64,000 nt of DNA from Aquatica leii. Its lineage: Eukaryota; Arthropoda; Insecta; Coleoptera; Lampyridae. Shown piece by piece: positions 46,440 through 57,569 of this stretch. The position numbers and the translations under genes are program-made. The first letter of the stretch is position 1, and every line of letters starts with the position of its first letter. The stretch spans positions 5,260,937 through 5,324,936 of the forward strand of contig CM069436.1 in NCBI GenBank assembly GCA_035610365.1. Direction: 5' to 3'. Under the pieces are notes generated by a model. It was not told where the DNA came from and did not search any database. It saw only the letters and a list, made by a program, of their open reading frames with translations.

Positions 46440-46870
46440 ATGTAATGGACTTCGATAAGTTTATGATCATGTATGAGAACTCGAGAAAGTCTAGATTCGG
46501 AGTTACAACCGAGAAACAACAAGACTTGTTCTAAATACGCATTACGCTATTGCACATTGCGTGAGTAAAGATGTCCAAAAGGATTGCGGTGCTATATAAG
46601 AATAAGTTCGAACGGCTAGATGGACTACGAAAAGAGCAGCCGGCCGTCAGAAAGTCTTAAAACTAAGTGATGATCGACCCTTTATTTTCTATCTGATCAC
46701 CAAGAAATACTCACATGAAAAGAAATATTTGTGGCGAGCATTATGATATCTAAAGATAGAAATGGAGTTCCACAACATTCCCAAGCTTGGTTGCGACTTA
46801 AATCAACTGGATTAGAAGACAGTTCGAAATATGTTAGAGGTCGTCTTCCAAGAAACAGACGTTTGAGTAA
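46440..46870 (+). pseudogene. OARD1-like macrodomain following integrase in the gypsy element
   Basis: After the integrase tail the sequence opens MDFDKFMIMYENSRKS (about 46446), then EKQQDLF. It is followed in adjacent frames by HYAIAHCVSKDVQKDCGAI (46540-46598), KFERLDGLRKE (46605-46640), then RPFIFYLITKKYSHEKKYLW (46674-46733), IPKLGCDLNQLD (46777-46813) and VRNMLEVVFQETDV (46820-46864). The order DLF, AHC(V/I)S.D, KF, YLITKK..H, P(R/K).GC.L..L, and ..E.VF..T is that of the OARD1/TARG1 type of ADP-ribose glycohydrolase macrodomain. Stops at 46592-46600, about 46745 and about 46814, plus at least two frame changes, make this copy inactive. Macrodomains bind or hydrolyse ADP-ribose adducts. 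It ends about 160 bp before the 3' LTR, so it lies inside the element. Confidence 0.75.
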
Positions 46871-47027
46871 TAGATTTAAGTTACCATCCAAGTAGAACAT
46901 CGAGTCAGAAAATTAACTGCTACTTTTATGCTGTTATGGTATTTCTTTCCATTTTGTCAAGAAGTAGACAAAATGAAAAGAACTGCCGCTGTCGTCACGA
47001 CCCTTTCTACCGTGCCAGATCCTGATA

Positions 47028-47125
47028 AAGTAGAAATATAAATAGGTGTGCGAAGAAAGTCAGTCAGTATCGAACACTGTGTCGGTCTTAATAAATAAAG
47101 TATTTAACGCGTGTGCTAAAATTTA
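47028..47125 (+). repeat. 3' LTR segment of the mdg1/412-like element
   Basis: Shares AAATATAAATAGGTGT, GAACACTGTGTCGGTCT and TTAACGCGTGTGCTA with the 5' copy at 42212-42330. The upstream part of the LTR is not confidently aligned. Confidence 0.55.
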
Positions 47126-47229
47126 GTTTCAAAATTACATTAATAAACATTGATCTAACCGAGAAATTTAATTAAAAAATGATTCTGAAATATAAAAAAT
47201 ATCAACCATATTATATTATCTCAAAAAAA

Positions 47230-48135
47230 TGCCAAATTAAACAATGCAAAAATACAAGATTCCTATTGCTAACGCCGTGGAAATAAAGGAAAGATACGAA
47301 ACACTAAGACTCTCTAAATCTTGATTAAATACTCGAAGGATAAGTGGAATTTTTGCGGTGATTTGAACGTTGCAAACCTTCTGCTAGAAATGAGTTGCCT
47401 GTGAAACAGTCGTGATGATACAAATCACTACATAGTGAAAAATTGGCGACTCAGATATTTACCTGTGATCGGACAGCACAACGTTCAACATGCATATATT
47501 ATGGATCATAATTAGATTTACCTACCTCCATTCCAAATCAATCTGGGTCTTATGAAACAGTTTTTTTTTGTAGTGGATCAAAGAAATCGTGATTTTCAGT
47601 ATTTAAAAGGCAAGTTAAGAAATTGACGCAAAATTGGAAGCAGGAGTCTTCGTTGAACCAAAAATAAGAAAGTTGTTTCGAGATCCATTGTTCAGATTGC
47701 TTACAGAACTAGAACAAATAGCTTGAGACGCATTGTCGTGCACAAGTTCCTTAGAAACCATAGAGCAGACAACTAAGCAGAACTTGTGGACAACTTTTTA
47801 ACAACCTACCAGCACCTCGGTTGCCAAATGTCACTAAAGATGCGTTCGAATCTCACCTTATTTCCATCAAATATGGGAACCGTGAATGGCAAACACGTCA
47901 AAAAATTCTACCAGATGTCCACCATGGAGGCAAGATATCAACGCCGTTTCAATCCCAACAAGATGAGGGATTATTGTTGGTTTTTGCAGAGAGCAACAAA
48001 AGATGTGCACAAGCAAAAACCAAGAAGCTCTACACATTTTCAAACCAAACCATTGTCAATCTTAGTGTAACTAAGAGTCCCCGACTCATTTCAGTGGTAA
48101 ATAAAAATTTAATTGCAGCTCTGCAGATAGATTAG
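47230..48135 (+). pseudogene. Uncharacterised arthropod transposon protein, copy 2
   Basis: Homologous to the C-terminal two-thirds of the protein at 11008-12671. Landmarks are KWNFCGDLNVANLLLEM (about 47341-47391; copy 1 has KWKLCADLKVVALLTG), a YLPPFQINLGLMKQFF block (about 47520-47567; copy 1 LPPLHIKLGLIKQFV), a YQHLGCQMSLKM piece (about 47808-47843) and STMEARYQRRFNPNKMRDYC (about 47925-47984). The N-terminal part is absent, and the frame is broken repeatedly. No CACTG-type ends were found around it. The overlapping frame at 47821-48135 is a shadow. Confidence 0.7.
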
Positions 48136-48659
48136 TATTTTAGTTCAGTAGCAAGTTACGTAGTGTAATTTTTTATGTGCTAGTTCTGGTTTTTTTTTTT
48201 ATATTGCATGTACCTATACCAAACCTGCATCTATTTATTATTATTTATATATTTAATTATTTATAAATAAATAAAAATCGATATATTACGTGAACGTAAA
48301 ATATATGTATATTGGTATTTTCTTAACAGAGATATTAAACAACTACTATACAAGGTGAGATTTTTAAAACTTAAAACCCTCTGACGCTCAGCAGCTACCG
48401 GTATTTTTTTTTAATGGCACAATCCTGTGATACGTCATTTTTTAAAGAGGAACTCAGCGGATTGACAATTTTTGACACAACAAAATCTAAATAATAAATT
48501 TAATGACATATCAGATTTATTGTAGCTTTTAATACTACTTATCTTCTAAACGTGTGATAAAAATGGTAAAAAATAATGGTTTGTAATTGTGATCATTTCT
48601 TTTTTTAACAATACAAGTTTATTTGAGTGTTATTTTCATTAAGAGCGATCGCCCACATA

Positions 48660-49380
48660 AGAACATCTGAAGTTCTGTCACTTATCAAACTTTCATTCTG
48701 TTGACAATGACTTACATCACCATCAAAAGTGTCTTCATTTTTGGCATGGAAAACCGTTATTCACAAGAAGAGATAAACCAAGGATACTCGATGAAATCCA
48801 TTAAATTAATGCAAATCCGCAATTTTAAAGAAACATTTGTTCCAGTGATGAGCGCACGTTTGTCGTATTGGAGCGACAAGAATCCTCACAATTTGCGGGA
48901 AGTGCACACTCAATATCCCGAAAAACTGCTATCATTGTCTTCATACATAAATTTGATTGGTGCACTTTATCTTAGATTGTTAGAAAACCAGAAGGGCATA
49001 GATAAACATCTTCATTTAAATGAAGCTTTACTCCATTTCTACAAGATGGAGCGCATCTTCATTACGTACGACTAGAACCATTATCCAGATTGGTAGATTG
49101 GCAGAAGAGGGCAAATTAAATAGCTTCCCAAATCGGATTTAACAACATTGGACTTTTATCTGTAGGATCATTTAAAGTCAATATTGTTTAAAACTCAACC
49201 AAAGCCGATTGAAAAACTCCGGCGTAGAATTATTGAAGCACATCGCACCCTCACAGATGAAACTTTTGAAAATGTTTGGCAAAAGTTTGACAGCAGACTC
49301 TACCATTGTTTCGAGAATAACGGAAATCATTTCCAACACTTTTTTTTTGTTGAAGTGATTTTGAATATTTATTAAAAAAT
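48660..49380 (+). pseudogene. DUF4817-type mariner-like transposase remnant, plus strand
   Basis: Contains SSDERTFV (about 48842-48865, the position of the FSDE(C/A)TF catalytic motif in this family), SYWSDKNPHNLREVHTQYPEK (about 48864-48925), a broken LNEALL...FYK piece near 49018-49045, and a C-terminal KPIEKLRRRIIEAHRTLTDE with SRLYHCFENNGNHFQH (about 49203-49340), the usual tail of these transposases. Frames change at least three times. The N-terminal DUF4817-like domain is not visible here. Related to the minus-strand remnant at 4440-5190. Confidence 0.7.
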
Positions 49381-51722
49381 TAAAAATAAATTGATTTATC
49401 TCTCATTAAAATTTCCAAAATTATAAACCAAAATTTTTTTAGCATTTTTTTATTTTCGCAGTCGCAGTGTTTTAAAAAACACACCTTGTATGTACTTCAT
49501 TATAAAATATTTTAAAATTATTCGACTACCAGAATGTAATAATATAAAATTGTGCAAGCTTCTACATATGCATATATGTAAAAGTAGTTGCTTATACTTA
49601 CATATATGTAGTATGTATAGTACATGCTTTTACTTAAAATACTTCTAACTTAAGTAATATACAAAACAATACCATATTCGTAGAAAAATTACAAATACCT
49701 CATAAATGCTGATTATTACTGATAATTGCTAATAATCAATTAATATAATTATTTATTTTCACATAGTCATCATAGGATACTCCCTAGATTTTATAATTCA
49801 ATGTATGTACATATATCATTCCTTTAAACCAAAATCCAAATCTTAACAAAACCATTTTTTATATATGTTTATATACAAATCTAAAAACTGTTTATGACGT
49901 GTACATTTAGATAAGTGAAATTTCGTTATTTTGTTATTTTTATGCACGAACGACCGTTTCTCCAAGATTGATATTAGTTCAACTTTTTACGGTTTAAAAA
50001 TAGACGTTGTATTTGAAAACTGTATAAACGAGTAAATGTATGTTTCAGATATACAACATAAAAAAGACAAGCTCGCACAAAGACAAAAGAGACAAAGTTC
50101 AGCCATAATTATTCACGACAATGTCCTGCAATGCAGATAACCACCACCAACAGCAATTATAACCTCTTTAACATATTTAAAAGTGTAAACAATTAGAAAT
50201 ATTCAACGTTTTACATGAATTTCATTTAAAACTCGTAACGTAACGTAATATAATATAATGGCTGCGTATACGAAATTTATAATTTTAAAACGTCGAAACA
50301 ATATGTAGAAATAATGCTGGATGATACTCACAAAGAAAACACAATGTGCACTAAAAACACTGTATAAACTATTAAAGCGCGGACAGTGTTCAATGATCGT
50401 TCACTTAAAACTGATGTTTTCGACCTCATTTGTAATAAGGTGGGATTTCGAAATATTATAATGACTAATATTGAAATCAACTTCACCTGAAGAAATTCCA
50501 CTTCAAAAAATTCCAATTTTATCATTATCTCTATAACCATTGATTAAACAAACACAATGTTAAACATATTCGTACAAAACGTTACTAGATAGAATAAGTT
50601 CAATAAATCCTGAAAACAAAACGTCGCGTCGCCAGCTAAAATCGGTACCAAAAATATAACATCTATTGCAATAAAATCTACCTCCAACTTTGATTAATTG
50701 ATCGTTCAATTGTAAATTAAACTTAATTTTTACTGTACTCAATCGTCAAATTCATAGGTTAAAGTTTAAATGCCATTTGAATAATCAGTAATCATTGAAA
50801 ACTTCATTCTTTGATGACAAACCCTAAAGTCAATCACCAAAATTGTTACTATCACAATCATCTCATTAGCCATATATTTAAATGTATTAAGCACCTAACT
50901 GCCAAAAAAATTGACTCAAATCGTTTGAACAAAAATTATGATGACAATTTATTACAAAATCTCGGTCTGCTTAAAATTAAACATCCGGTGTAGAACCAAC
51001 CACCAGTGACACAACACAAATTGTAACAAACCCCAGGTTGAATTTGAACCGTCGGCGTCGTTAAATCAAACATTATACAACCGACCCTTAATGAAATAAA
51101 AAAAATTGACAATTATATTTAAAAATAATACTAAAACAAATTTGTTCTTGTCTTACAGAGCTTTAACTTACATGTGACAACTATTGACTAATTTCCGTTG
51201 CATTAAACCAATTGTAAAATTACTACTTTTAAAAGCAAAGTTATTTAAATGCAAAAAAAACTTTTTAATCTACAGATCATTAGTTTAGTAGGTGGACAAA
51301 TTAGACCCCTGTGCCCTGAAAAAGCAGAAAAACATTGCCGGCAAAAAACTAGAAGCTACAAGAGCAACATTAACTCGAGATCGTATTACCCAAAAACATC
51401 ATACCAAACACAAATTTAATAATTAGTATCCGCATTCGCGTGCCAGAATGATAAGAACGATTACAACTAATCTGATAGATAACATAACTGCTCAAAAAGC
51501 ACTTATGGGAAAGGACCTTTTTAAGACTGCACGACATCATCAAACCATCAACCTATCCATAGAGATTTCCGGTGGTATTTGTCAATCTAAAAGACAGTTC
51601 TACTAGGTTCTATGTTGCTTGTTACGTGTCGTTAGTAATAAATTTTCACAATTCGTGTTTTAACAAAATTCTTAGTACTGGCGTCTTGTTGCTTTCGACT
51701 TTGACTGCACGTAGTTTAATTT
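49381..51722. other. AT-rich interval without recognised genes
   Basis: Contains TATATGTA-rich simple sequence near 49565-49625. No motif-bearing frame and no recognised repeat partner. Confidence 0.35.
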
Positions 51723-53961
51723 CCCTAGTAGCACAAAATATATGTACGATATTCTAATGATCTTGGTACAATATTTAAAGTCGGCTAAATATTGCTTGCT
51801 GTAAAAGATATATTTTTGATATTGTTAAAGTGTATAATACTAATATCCTAAAAATATATACCTACAATATCATTGATATATTTTAAAACCTCATAATTTT
51901 TTTCAAGGTTTACATGACATCAGGTAAATATCTTAATTCTAGATACTTATTGCAAGATGTAAAAAATGTATTCTAGATATTGTAAAACTAGATAAAAACA
52001 ATGTTTTAAAAATATGTACCAACAATATCGTTCGTGTATTCTAAGGTCACAAATGTTTTTCAAAATTTTACTGACATAAAATATACATATATTATAATTA
52101 TATATAGAGCGAATATTTATGTTTAATCAGTATCTAACTTTTTATGCTTATTTTTTAACTGTACTTTTAAATTTATGTATTTATAGTTGTTAAACGTTTT
52201 TCTTAAACTTTTTTTTCATTTTTGCTAAAAACCCTAACACAATGTTCTCATAATTTAAATATGCTTATTTTAAAAATTATCTTTATATGCGTATATTTTA
52301 ATAAAAAGTAATCCAATATCATAGTATGTAGTCTGCTAAAAATTTTGTAAGCAACGCAATTTAATTATTAAAAAAATTACACAAGGAGTATATAAAATTG
52401 AAACATCTGCGTTTGAATTGAATGGAAAAACCAATTGCATTATAACTAGAACTATAGTAATTTTACAATAATAAACTACATTTGCTGCAATGAAATTTTA
52501 GACAAGGTATTTTAATTCTGCAGTAAAATTACCAGTAATGCTAGCAAGTATTTATGATTTTGAAGGTCATCTTTTCCAAATACTTTTGTGGCATTAAAAA
52601 CGGGTATATAGGTACAAGTACCTTTTAGGTGCTTTTAATAAATTTCTTAGAATCCTTTGGAACATTGAAAAAATGTATTATTTACCTGCTTTTGGGTACT
52701 GAGGTCAAAAACCGTTATATAGACCCTGAACAAGAATAAGAAAAGTTTTCTTTACTAATATGCATTTGGTTTTCGTGTTTGCAGTTTGCGAAGTTTAAAT
52801 TTTTATATAGAGTTTTAGGGAAACGTAATTGTATAATCAAGTAAGTGCCTATTCATTTTTTTTTAAATTTTTGCATCTTGTTTTCTAAATATAGAAAATC
52901 AAAAAGTCATTTTGTAAATAATTTATTTTAACGCAGCTTAGTTGCCTGTTCAACGTTGACAGAACATAATTCAAAAAAATTTCAACGGTCATTACTAATA
53001 AGAAACCTAAATTAGAGAAATGCTTTTATTTACGTAACTATAATCAATAATTAATAAACAACAAATTTACCTTATTTTTTGAATAGCAATCCCAAGAAAA
53101 TGCTTTTTTGCACTTTTAAAACTAATCTAAAATAATAACTAAATTAATAATGCTGTTGATATTTCTGTAAACCAAATTTTTAAAAAAATATATGTCTTGA
53201 TAGAGTTTCTTTATTGAAAAATTCAAACTAAAACCATTTGTCTGTATATTTTACAACAATTAAAATAATTTTAATGCATTTTATAATTATTATTATAAAA
53301 TGTAGATTTTTTAATACAACTTTGTAGAGTAAATCTTAATTGTGTGTTTTTTTTCAGATGCCATCACAAGACGACATCCTAATGTTGCGTTATATTTGGC
53401 AAGATTTAGAACATTTATGTACTACCTATGTAATATGTGATGATATTAATAAGTAATTTTAAGATACAATTTTTTTGTGTATTTATTTTTAAAGATGTTT
53501 AAAATGTATACAGATTTTATATTTATATTTTATTCATTTGTAATTTTGTTTTGTTAGTGTAATTTTTATAAATAAACGTGTTTCTACAGAATATCTGCAG
53601 TGTTTCAATACGGTTTAATAAAAACTGTACAATGCGTAGCAAAAAAGATCCAGATTAAATATCATTTACAAACATACACATATGTAGTAGGTATATATTT
53701 TACAAATATCTCACAAATAATAGTGAGATACATCTAGAACAGATTAAAAAGATATATTTCCCATATATTGGAAACAAATATTGAGACGACATCTACATCT
53801 AATGTCTACCATATATCGAAAACATATATTTAGAATATATTTATTTTATATAAATTATTGATATAGCATTACAATAAATGGCCAATATAAAAAAGTGTGA
53901 CATTTAAATATTTACCAGATGTTATTTACTAATATATTACGTATATTTTGTGCTACTAGGG
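51723..53961. mobile_element. Unclassified TIR element, 2.24 kb
   Basis: The left end begins CCCTAGTAGCACAAAATATA (51723). The right end is its inverted copy, finishing GTGCTACTAGGG (53961), with similarity continuing a few bases further in. The interior is very AT-rich, with tandem and subterminal repeats: about 51850-51930 and 52010-52085 align, each with an ACAATATC block. No transposase is visible. Only TT is shared at the flanks, so the target duplication is uncertain. The only coding-like feature is a possible exon at 53359-53455. Confidence 0.65.
53359..53455 (+). other. Possible terminal exon inside the TIR element
   Basis: GTGTTTTTTTTCAG|ATGCC is a strong 3' splice-site match ending at 53358. 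The following frame MPSQDDILMLRYIWQDLEH runs to a TAA at about 53453, and an AATAAA-like signal lies near 53571. The base composition is less AT-rich than its surroundings. I recognise no family. It could be the last exon of a lost transposase or a captured host exon. Confidence 0.25.
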
Positions 53962-54002
53962 TTCTGTTAGAGCTTTGATGAATCGTAAGTACTTACTAAA
54001 CT

Positions 54003-54540
54003 TCTTCTTCTTCAAGTGCCTTCTTCGTCGCAAATATTAGCAATTATTAAAGCTATTCTTATTTTGGAAACTGCTGCTCTGAATATATTGTTGTTATTGC
54101 AGTTGTACCAACCAAGCAAATTTTTCATCCATGACTCTTCTTCGACCTATTGAACACTTTCCGGTTCTTCTCCCCTGCATTGGTTTTTCTCCCCCCTCGT
54201 TATATGACCCAGATATACTCACTTTCTCTTTTTAATGTCAGTTCTTTGTTTTTCTTTGCATTCGTCTCGACACTTCAATATTCATCGTTCGTTACGTCCA
54301 ATATTTTACAATATAACGACATTTCAAAAACTATTGCTTTTCATATGTCGCTCTTTTTTACTGTCCACGCATTGATAGTATATAACATCTCATGAGTATA
54401 ACCTTGAGGTTTAAATCGTTGCTGCAGAATTTTAGTATTTTCATTTTCATAAAACCGCTTCTGGTTTTTCCTACCCTTAGTTTTATTTCTTTAGAGCAGT
54501 CACTATTTTCATTACTGGAGCTTTCCAAGTAGTTTTATTT
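54003..54540 (-). pseudogene. LINE (jockey/RTE-like) C-terminal fragment
   Basis: Minus strand. Pieces in mixed frames match the end of a widespread insect LINE ORF2: EIKLRVGKTRSGF (about 54500-54460), FEMSLYCKILDVTNDEY (about 54335-54280), ESEYIWV (about 54220-54200), then EESWMKNLLGWYN (about 54150-54110) and FRAAVSKIRIALIIANICDE (about 54085-54025) with the stop near 54015. This is a 5'-truncated insertion, as is usual for LINEs. The plus-strand frame at 54150-54395 is a shadow. Clade assignment is approximate. Confidence 0.65.
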
Positions 54541-54906
54541 TTTCACTATTTCGATTTTATGATTTCGTATATACAGTATAGAATTTTAAGCTATCGCAGT
54601 TTTCTTGGTTACGATTATAAACGACTTTTGGCTTAAACCGCGTCATAGTTAAACACTCACACTTTTTAGGGTTGATCATAGACATTGCAGCTTACGTTTT
54701 TAAAGTGGTAAATGTTACTGAAGGAAAAATTGTGAGTGGCGGTATTAGATCATTAACGAACAGGTAATTAACAGACTTTTACTTTCCGTTGCCACTTGAC
54801 TGACCTTGAAGTGAAAGTTTGCAGATACAAGCTGCAATGCCTTGCAAAACGTTTGTTTGGGTTCACGACCGACGATACGGCAAAGGCGAAGTTCAATTAA
54901 TCAAAA

Positions 54907-55790
54907 ATGAAAGCAAATAAGCAAACTAAGAAATACGAAAGATTTCATCCTTCACAGTCAAAGAAAACGTTAGACGACCACAAAGTAATTGTTAAGCTAA
55001 CAGATACAGTTTTAGATAAACAGACCAGATCCTTATTAAAGAAGGGTTTTAACTACGCAGTTACGCCTAAGACAACACAGATAGAAGACGTAGTGTGCGG
55101 AATAGAAGCTGCAATCTGCACTCTACCTAAAAAAACCTCTGAACCTATTCGACAAAGTATTTGCAACACTGAAAACCTCCACGCTCAAATATTAACAGAC
55201 AAGAGAGAAAAGCAGCTGAGCGGTTACGTGAGTCGTTATGAACTTACAAGATTACAACGAGAAAATGACGAACTTACTCTCGTAAGTGTCTACAAAAACT
55301 CTCTCTTTAAACTCTCTATGCACTAAAGTAAATTTCGCCATCAAAAACTCTACTACGATAGAGGTTAACAAAAAGACATTGTTAAGAAAATTCAGAACTT
55401 ACGTATAACATAAGAAGATATCCTAGTCAGTTTTGACGTGATATCTCTTCTTACTAAAGCTCCGGAAGAAGTTCTGCTAGCCCAACTCTGTCTTAAAAAC
55501 ACTTATTTCAATTATAATGACAATTTATTTAAACAAGTAGAAGGAGCGGCCGTGGGTTCACTGCTCTCTCCAGTTATAGATCAATATCTATTTGGAGTAT
55601 TTTAAAACTGAAATTATAAACAATGTTAAGTTGAAACCAAAAGGTTCAGACATGTTTATGATACGTTTGTTGTATGGCCTAATGGCAAAAATAAACTAAA
55701 TCAGTTCTTTCAACATCTAAGCTGTACACATCAGTCTAGACTTTCTTGATGTATTGGTGATAAAGAAAATTAACGGAAAGTTGGAACATT
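54907..55790 (+). pseudogene. PLE-A pseudogene copy 2, N-terminal and RT part
   Basis: The N-terminal frame (54907-55326) carries LLKKGFNYAVTPKTTQIED and VCGIEAAI, conserved features of PLE proteins that copy 1 lacks. RT motif A reads SFDVISLLTKAP (about 55429-55465), motif B VEGAAVGSLLSPVI (about 55536-55580), and the motif C region (about 55650-55675) reads VYDTFVVWPNG where YVDDTFVVWPNG is expected, so the catalytic Asp pair is damaged. Several frameshifts and a deletion between 55330 and 55380. The frame ends where PLE-B is inserted. Confidence 0.75.
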
Positions 55791-55889
55791 GCAATAGGCA
55801 ACCCGGCATCTCCAGCTTTAGGTAGCTTAGTCATGCATGATTTATTGCAGTTTGTATTTAACAAACTCACTTTTCAACCCACATTGTTG

Positions 55890-56723
55890 TTTTGTTACGT
55901 GCTATGAGCCACATCTAATTTTTACTCACGAGGTGAAAAGTAATGGCTCTTTACCATTTTTAGACATTAGGTTAATAAACCAGAACAATTCCATATTAAC
56001 GGACTGTTACACAAAACCGATAGCATCCAACCGTACGATTAATTATTTTTTAAAACATGCACAACATCAAAAAATTAACATAATCAAATCTATGAAAAAC
56101 CAAATCATTAGTTTAAGTAGTCCACAATTTTACACAAAAAACCTTAACATCTTAAAAAACATCTTAGTAAATAAAAATTATTATAAAAATCTAATAAACA
56201 AGATTATTCCATACGAACAACACCATCGACCAAAACTAATACTACTTCTAATTTTGATTATACCAAAATTATAAACATTCCCGGGTTAACTAAAATACTA
56301 ATTCCGATTTTAAAACATACCAACTTAAAAATAGCGACCTATAACAACAACACCATTTATTCCAAAACGAAAGATAAAACAAAGTTATGCGATAAACACA
56401 ATGTTATATACAGAATCGAGTGCATGGTATGCAATAAATGTTATATAGGGCAAACTAAACAAAAAACTATAAATAGGAATAAAAATGCTCAATATGATTG
56501 CAATAACAAAAAAGCAGAATCGGCTCTTGCTTTGCACCATATTAACGCTGGCTACAACTTCGATTTTAGTAACCCCATCATCTTAGATATGGAACCCAAA
56601 TACAATAAAAGATTAATATCTGAGATGATTTTTATCACAAGACATAACAACAATTTGAATTTTAATACAGATACTTATAACCTTAGTACTGTATACAATA
56701 ACCTCATCAATAAAATGTCATGA
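55890..56723 (+). pseudogene. PLE-B RT C-terminus and GIY-YIG pseudogene
   Basis: The first frame (to 56274) holds the conserved SLPFLDIRLI block (about 55950-55980), followed by CYTKPIASNRTINYFL (about 56005-56052), which corresponds to the YRKPT..(R/G)..NY block of PLEs. After a frame change at about 56270 the sequence continues through LCDKHNVIYRIECM to the GIY-YIG part, with KCYIGQTKQKTINRNKN (about 56433-56485) and a Cys pair upstream (CMVCNKC). The end includes FITRHNNNLNFNTDTYNL (about 56628-56685). The catalytic RT motifs lie upstream of the truncation and are missing. Confidence 0.8.
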
Positions 56724-57004
56724 CCTCGAATTCTTTACCGTTACCTTTCAGTGCCAAAATTTTTAATTAGTTAGTTATTGGTCTTTTTGATGTTTGTGAG
56801 TTTGTTCTAACTATTGTTTGTTTTTTAAAGCATTTACATTTTAATCTTTTTCGTTAATTATTTATTTTACCAGTTGACCGTGTTTGGCAAATCATCGCTA
56901 CGTTTTTTAGTTTTTTGTAAGATGTTTTTTGGTTTTTTCTTACATCATACTATTTTTAGTTTGTATGCTTATATTAATTTGTTTTTTTTATTAAATACAG
57001 TGGG

Positions 57005-57030
57005 CCGATGAAGTGGGAACTCGAAACGTC
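57005..57030 (+). ncRNA. Hammerhead-like motif, PLE-B 3' end
   Basis: CCGATGA (57005-57011), a short AGT/ACT stem II with a GGGA loop (57012-57021), one unpaired C, GAAAC (57023-57027) and GTC (57028-57030). The stem is weaker than in families A and C, and position 4 is C. The order and spacing of core elements, and the terminal GAAACGTC, are identical to the other families, supporting common origin. Confidence 0.4.
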
Positions 57031-57112
57031 GCCTAAAAACACATGAAGTAGTGTTTTACTGTCGCCCCCTCCTACCTAGAAGGATTTAACACCATTCTGT
57101 TTAGAACATTTC

Positions 57113-57569
57113 GTTTATAGAAAGAAAAGGCACACTAACAGATATTTAAATCTCAAATCTTACCACGATCCAGTACAGTACTGTTTTGCACACTTTAGTT
57201 AAAGAAACTATACGTGTGTCCAATAATAAAAATCTACAAAACAAAACACTGTTTAAGTCTACAACAAAATGGATACAAATTCAAAGATCTTCAAAGGGCA
57301 TGAGAGAGCTCAGTCAATCCAAAAGCCAAAGAAGACACACCACCTCTTACTTGCACCGTTTATTTACCATACTGTATGGGTACGACAGACAAAATAAGTA
57401 AAGTGCTAAAGAAACATACTATCAAAACGATCTTCACAACGAAGAATACTCTAGAAAATTGGTTTAAATCTGCTAAAAACAAACAAGGGGCTTTAAAACA
57501 TGTTGGAATTTACAAAATTCCTTGTTCCTGTAAATGAAGTTATAAAGGACAGACAGGTCGCTCTATTAA
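57113..57569 (+). pseudogene. PLE-A pseudogene copy 2, C-terminal part
   Basis: Continuation after PLE-B: DRYLNLKSYHDPVQ-like residues (about 57138-57175, partly out of frame), the LHTLVKETIRVSNNKNLQNKT frame (57186-57401), then a DKISKVLKKHTIKTIFTTKN segment (about 57388-57447) and CSC..SYKGQTGRS (about 57527-57565), the GIY-YIG start with a stop in front of SYKG. It matches copy 1 at 2990-3175. The sequence is cut at the TTAA at 57566-57569. Confidence 0.7.

Larger units (their letters stand above)
42212..47130 (+). mobile_element. Ty3-gypsy (mdg1/412-like) retrotransposon with a 3' macrodomain
   Basis: LTR-like direct repeats: 42212-42330 and 47028-47125 share a TATA-like AAATATAAA(A/T)AGGTGT, an ACACTG(C/T)GTCGGTCT block and TTAACGCGTGTGCTA. 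Between them lie gag, protease area, RT, RNase H, integrase and an OARD1-like macrodomain in that order, all broken by stops and shifts. The 5' LTR probably continues past 42330, and LTR outer ends are not resolved. The divergence between the LTRs makes this one of the older elements here. Confidence 0.75.
55787..57112 (+). mobile_element. Penelope-like retroelement, family B, nested in PLE-A copy 2
   Basis: A 5'-truncated PLE of a different family. It begins within the RT C-terminal region and ends after a hammerhead-like motif (57005-57030). PLE-A sequence continues on both sides: ...AACGGAAAG before 55787 and CGTTTATAGAAAG after 57112. Boundaries are good to about 10 bp. Confidence 0.75.
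54580..57569 (+). mobile_element. Penelope-like retroelement, family A, copy 2 (interrupted)
   Basis: 5' part 54580-55786, interrupted by PLE-B, resuming at about 57113 (CGTTTATAGAAAGAAAAGG matches copy 1 near 2800) and ending at a TTAA at 57566 where a piggyBac-like sequence begins. The 5' end contains the terminal repeat in both orientations: an inverted block (54590-54700, matching 34430-34640) and a direct block with a degraded ribozyme-like core (54820-54853). Confidence 0.75.

Noticed and set aside
47821-48135. 104-aa ORF MPNVTKDAFESH...
   Set aside because: Alternative frame over the second copy of the CACTG-element protein; the homologous residues lie in the other frame.
54150-54395. 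Plus-strand 81-aa ORF
   Set aside because: Opposite strand of a LINE ORF2 tail.
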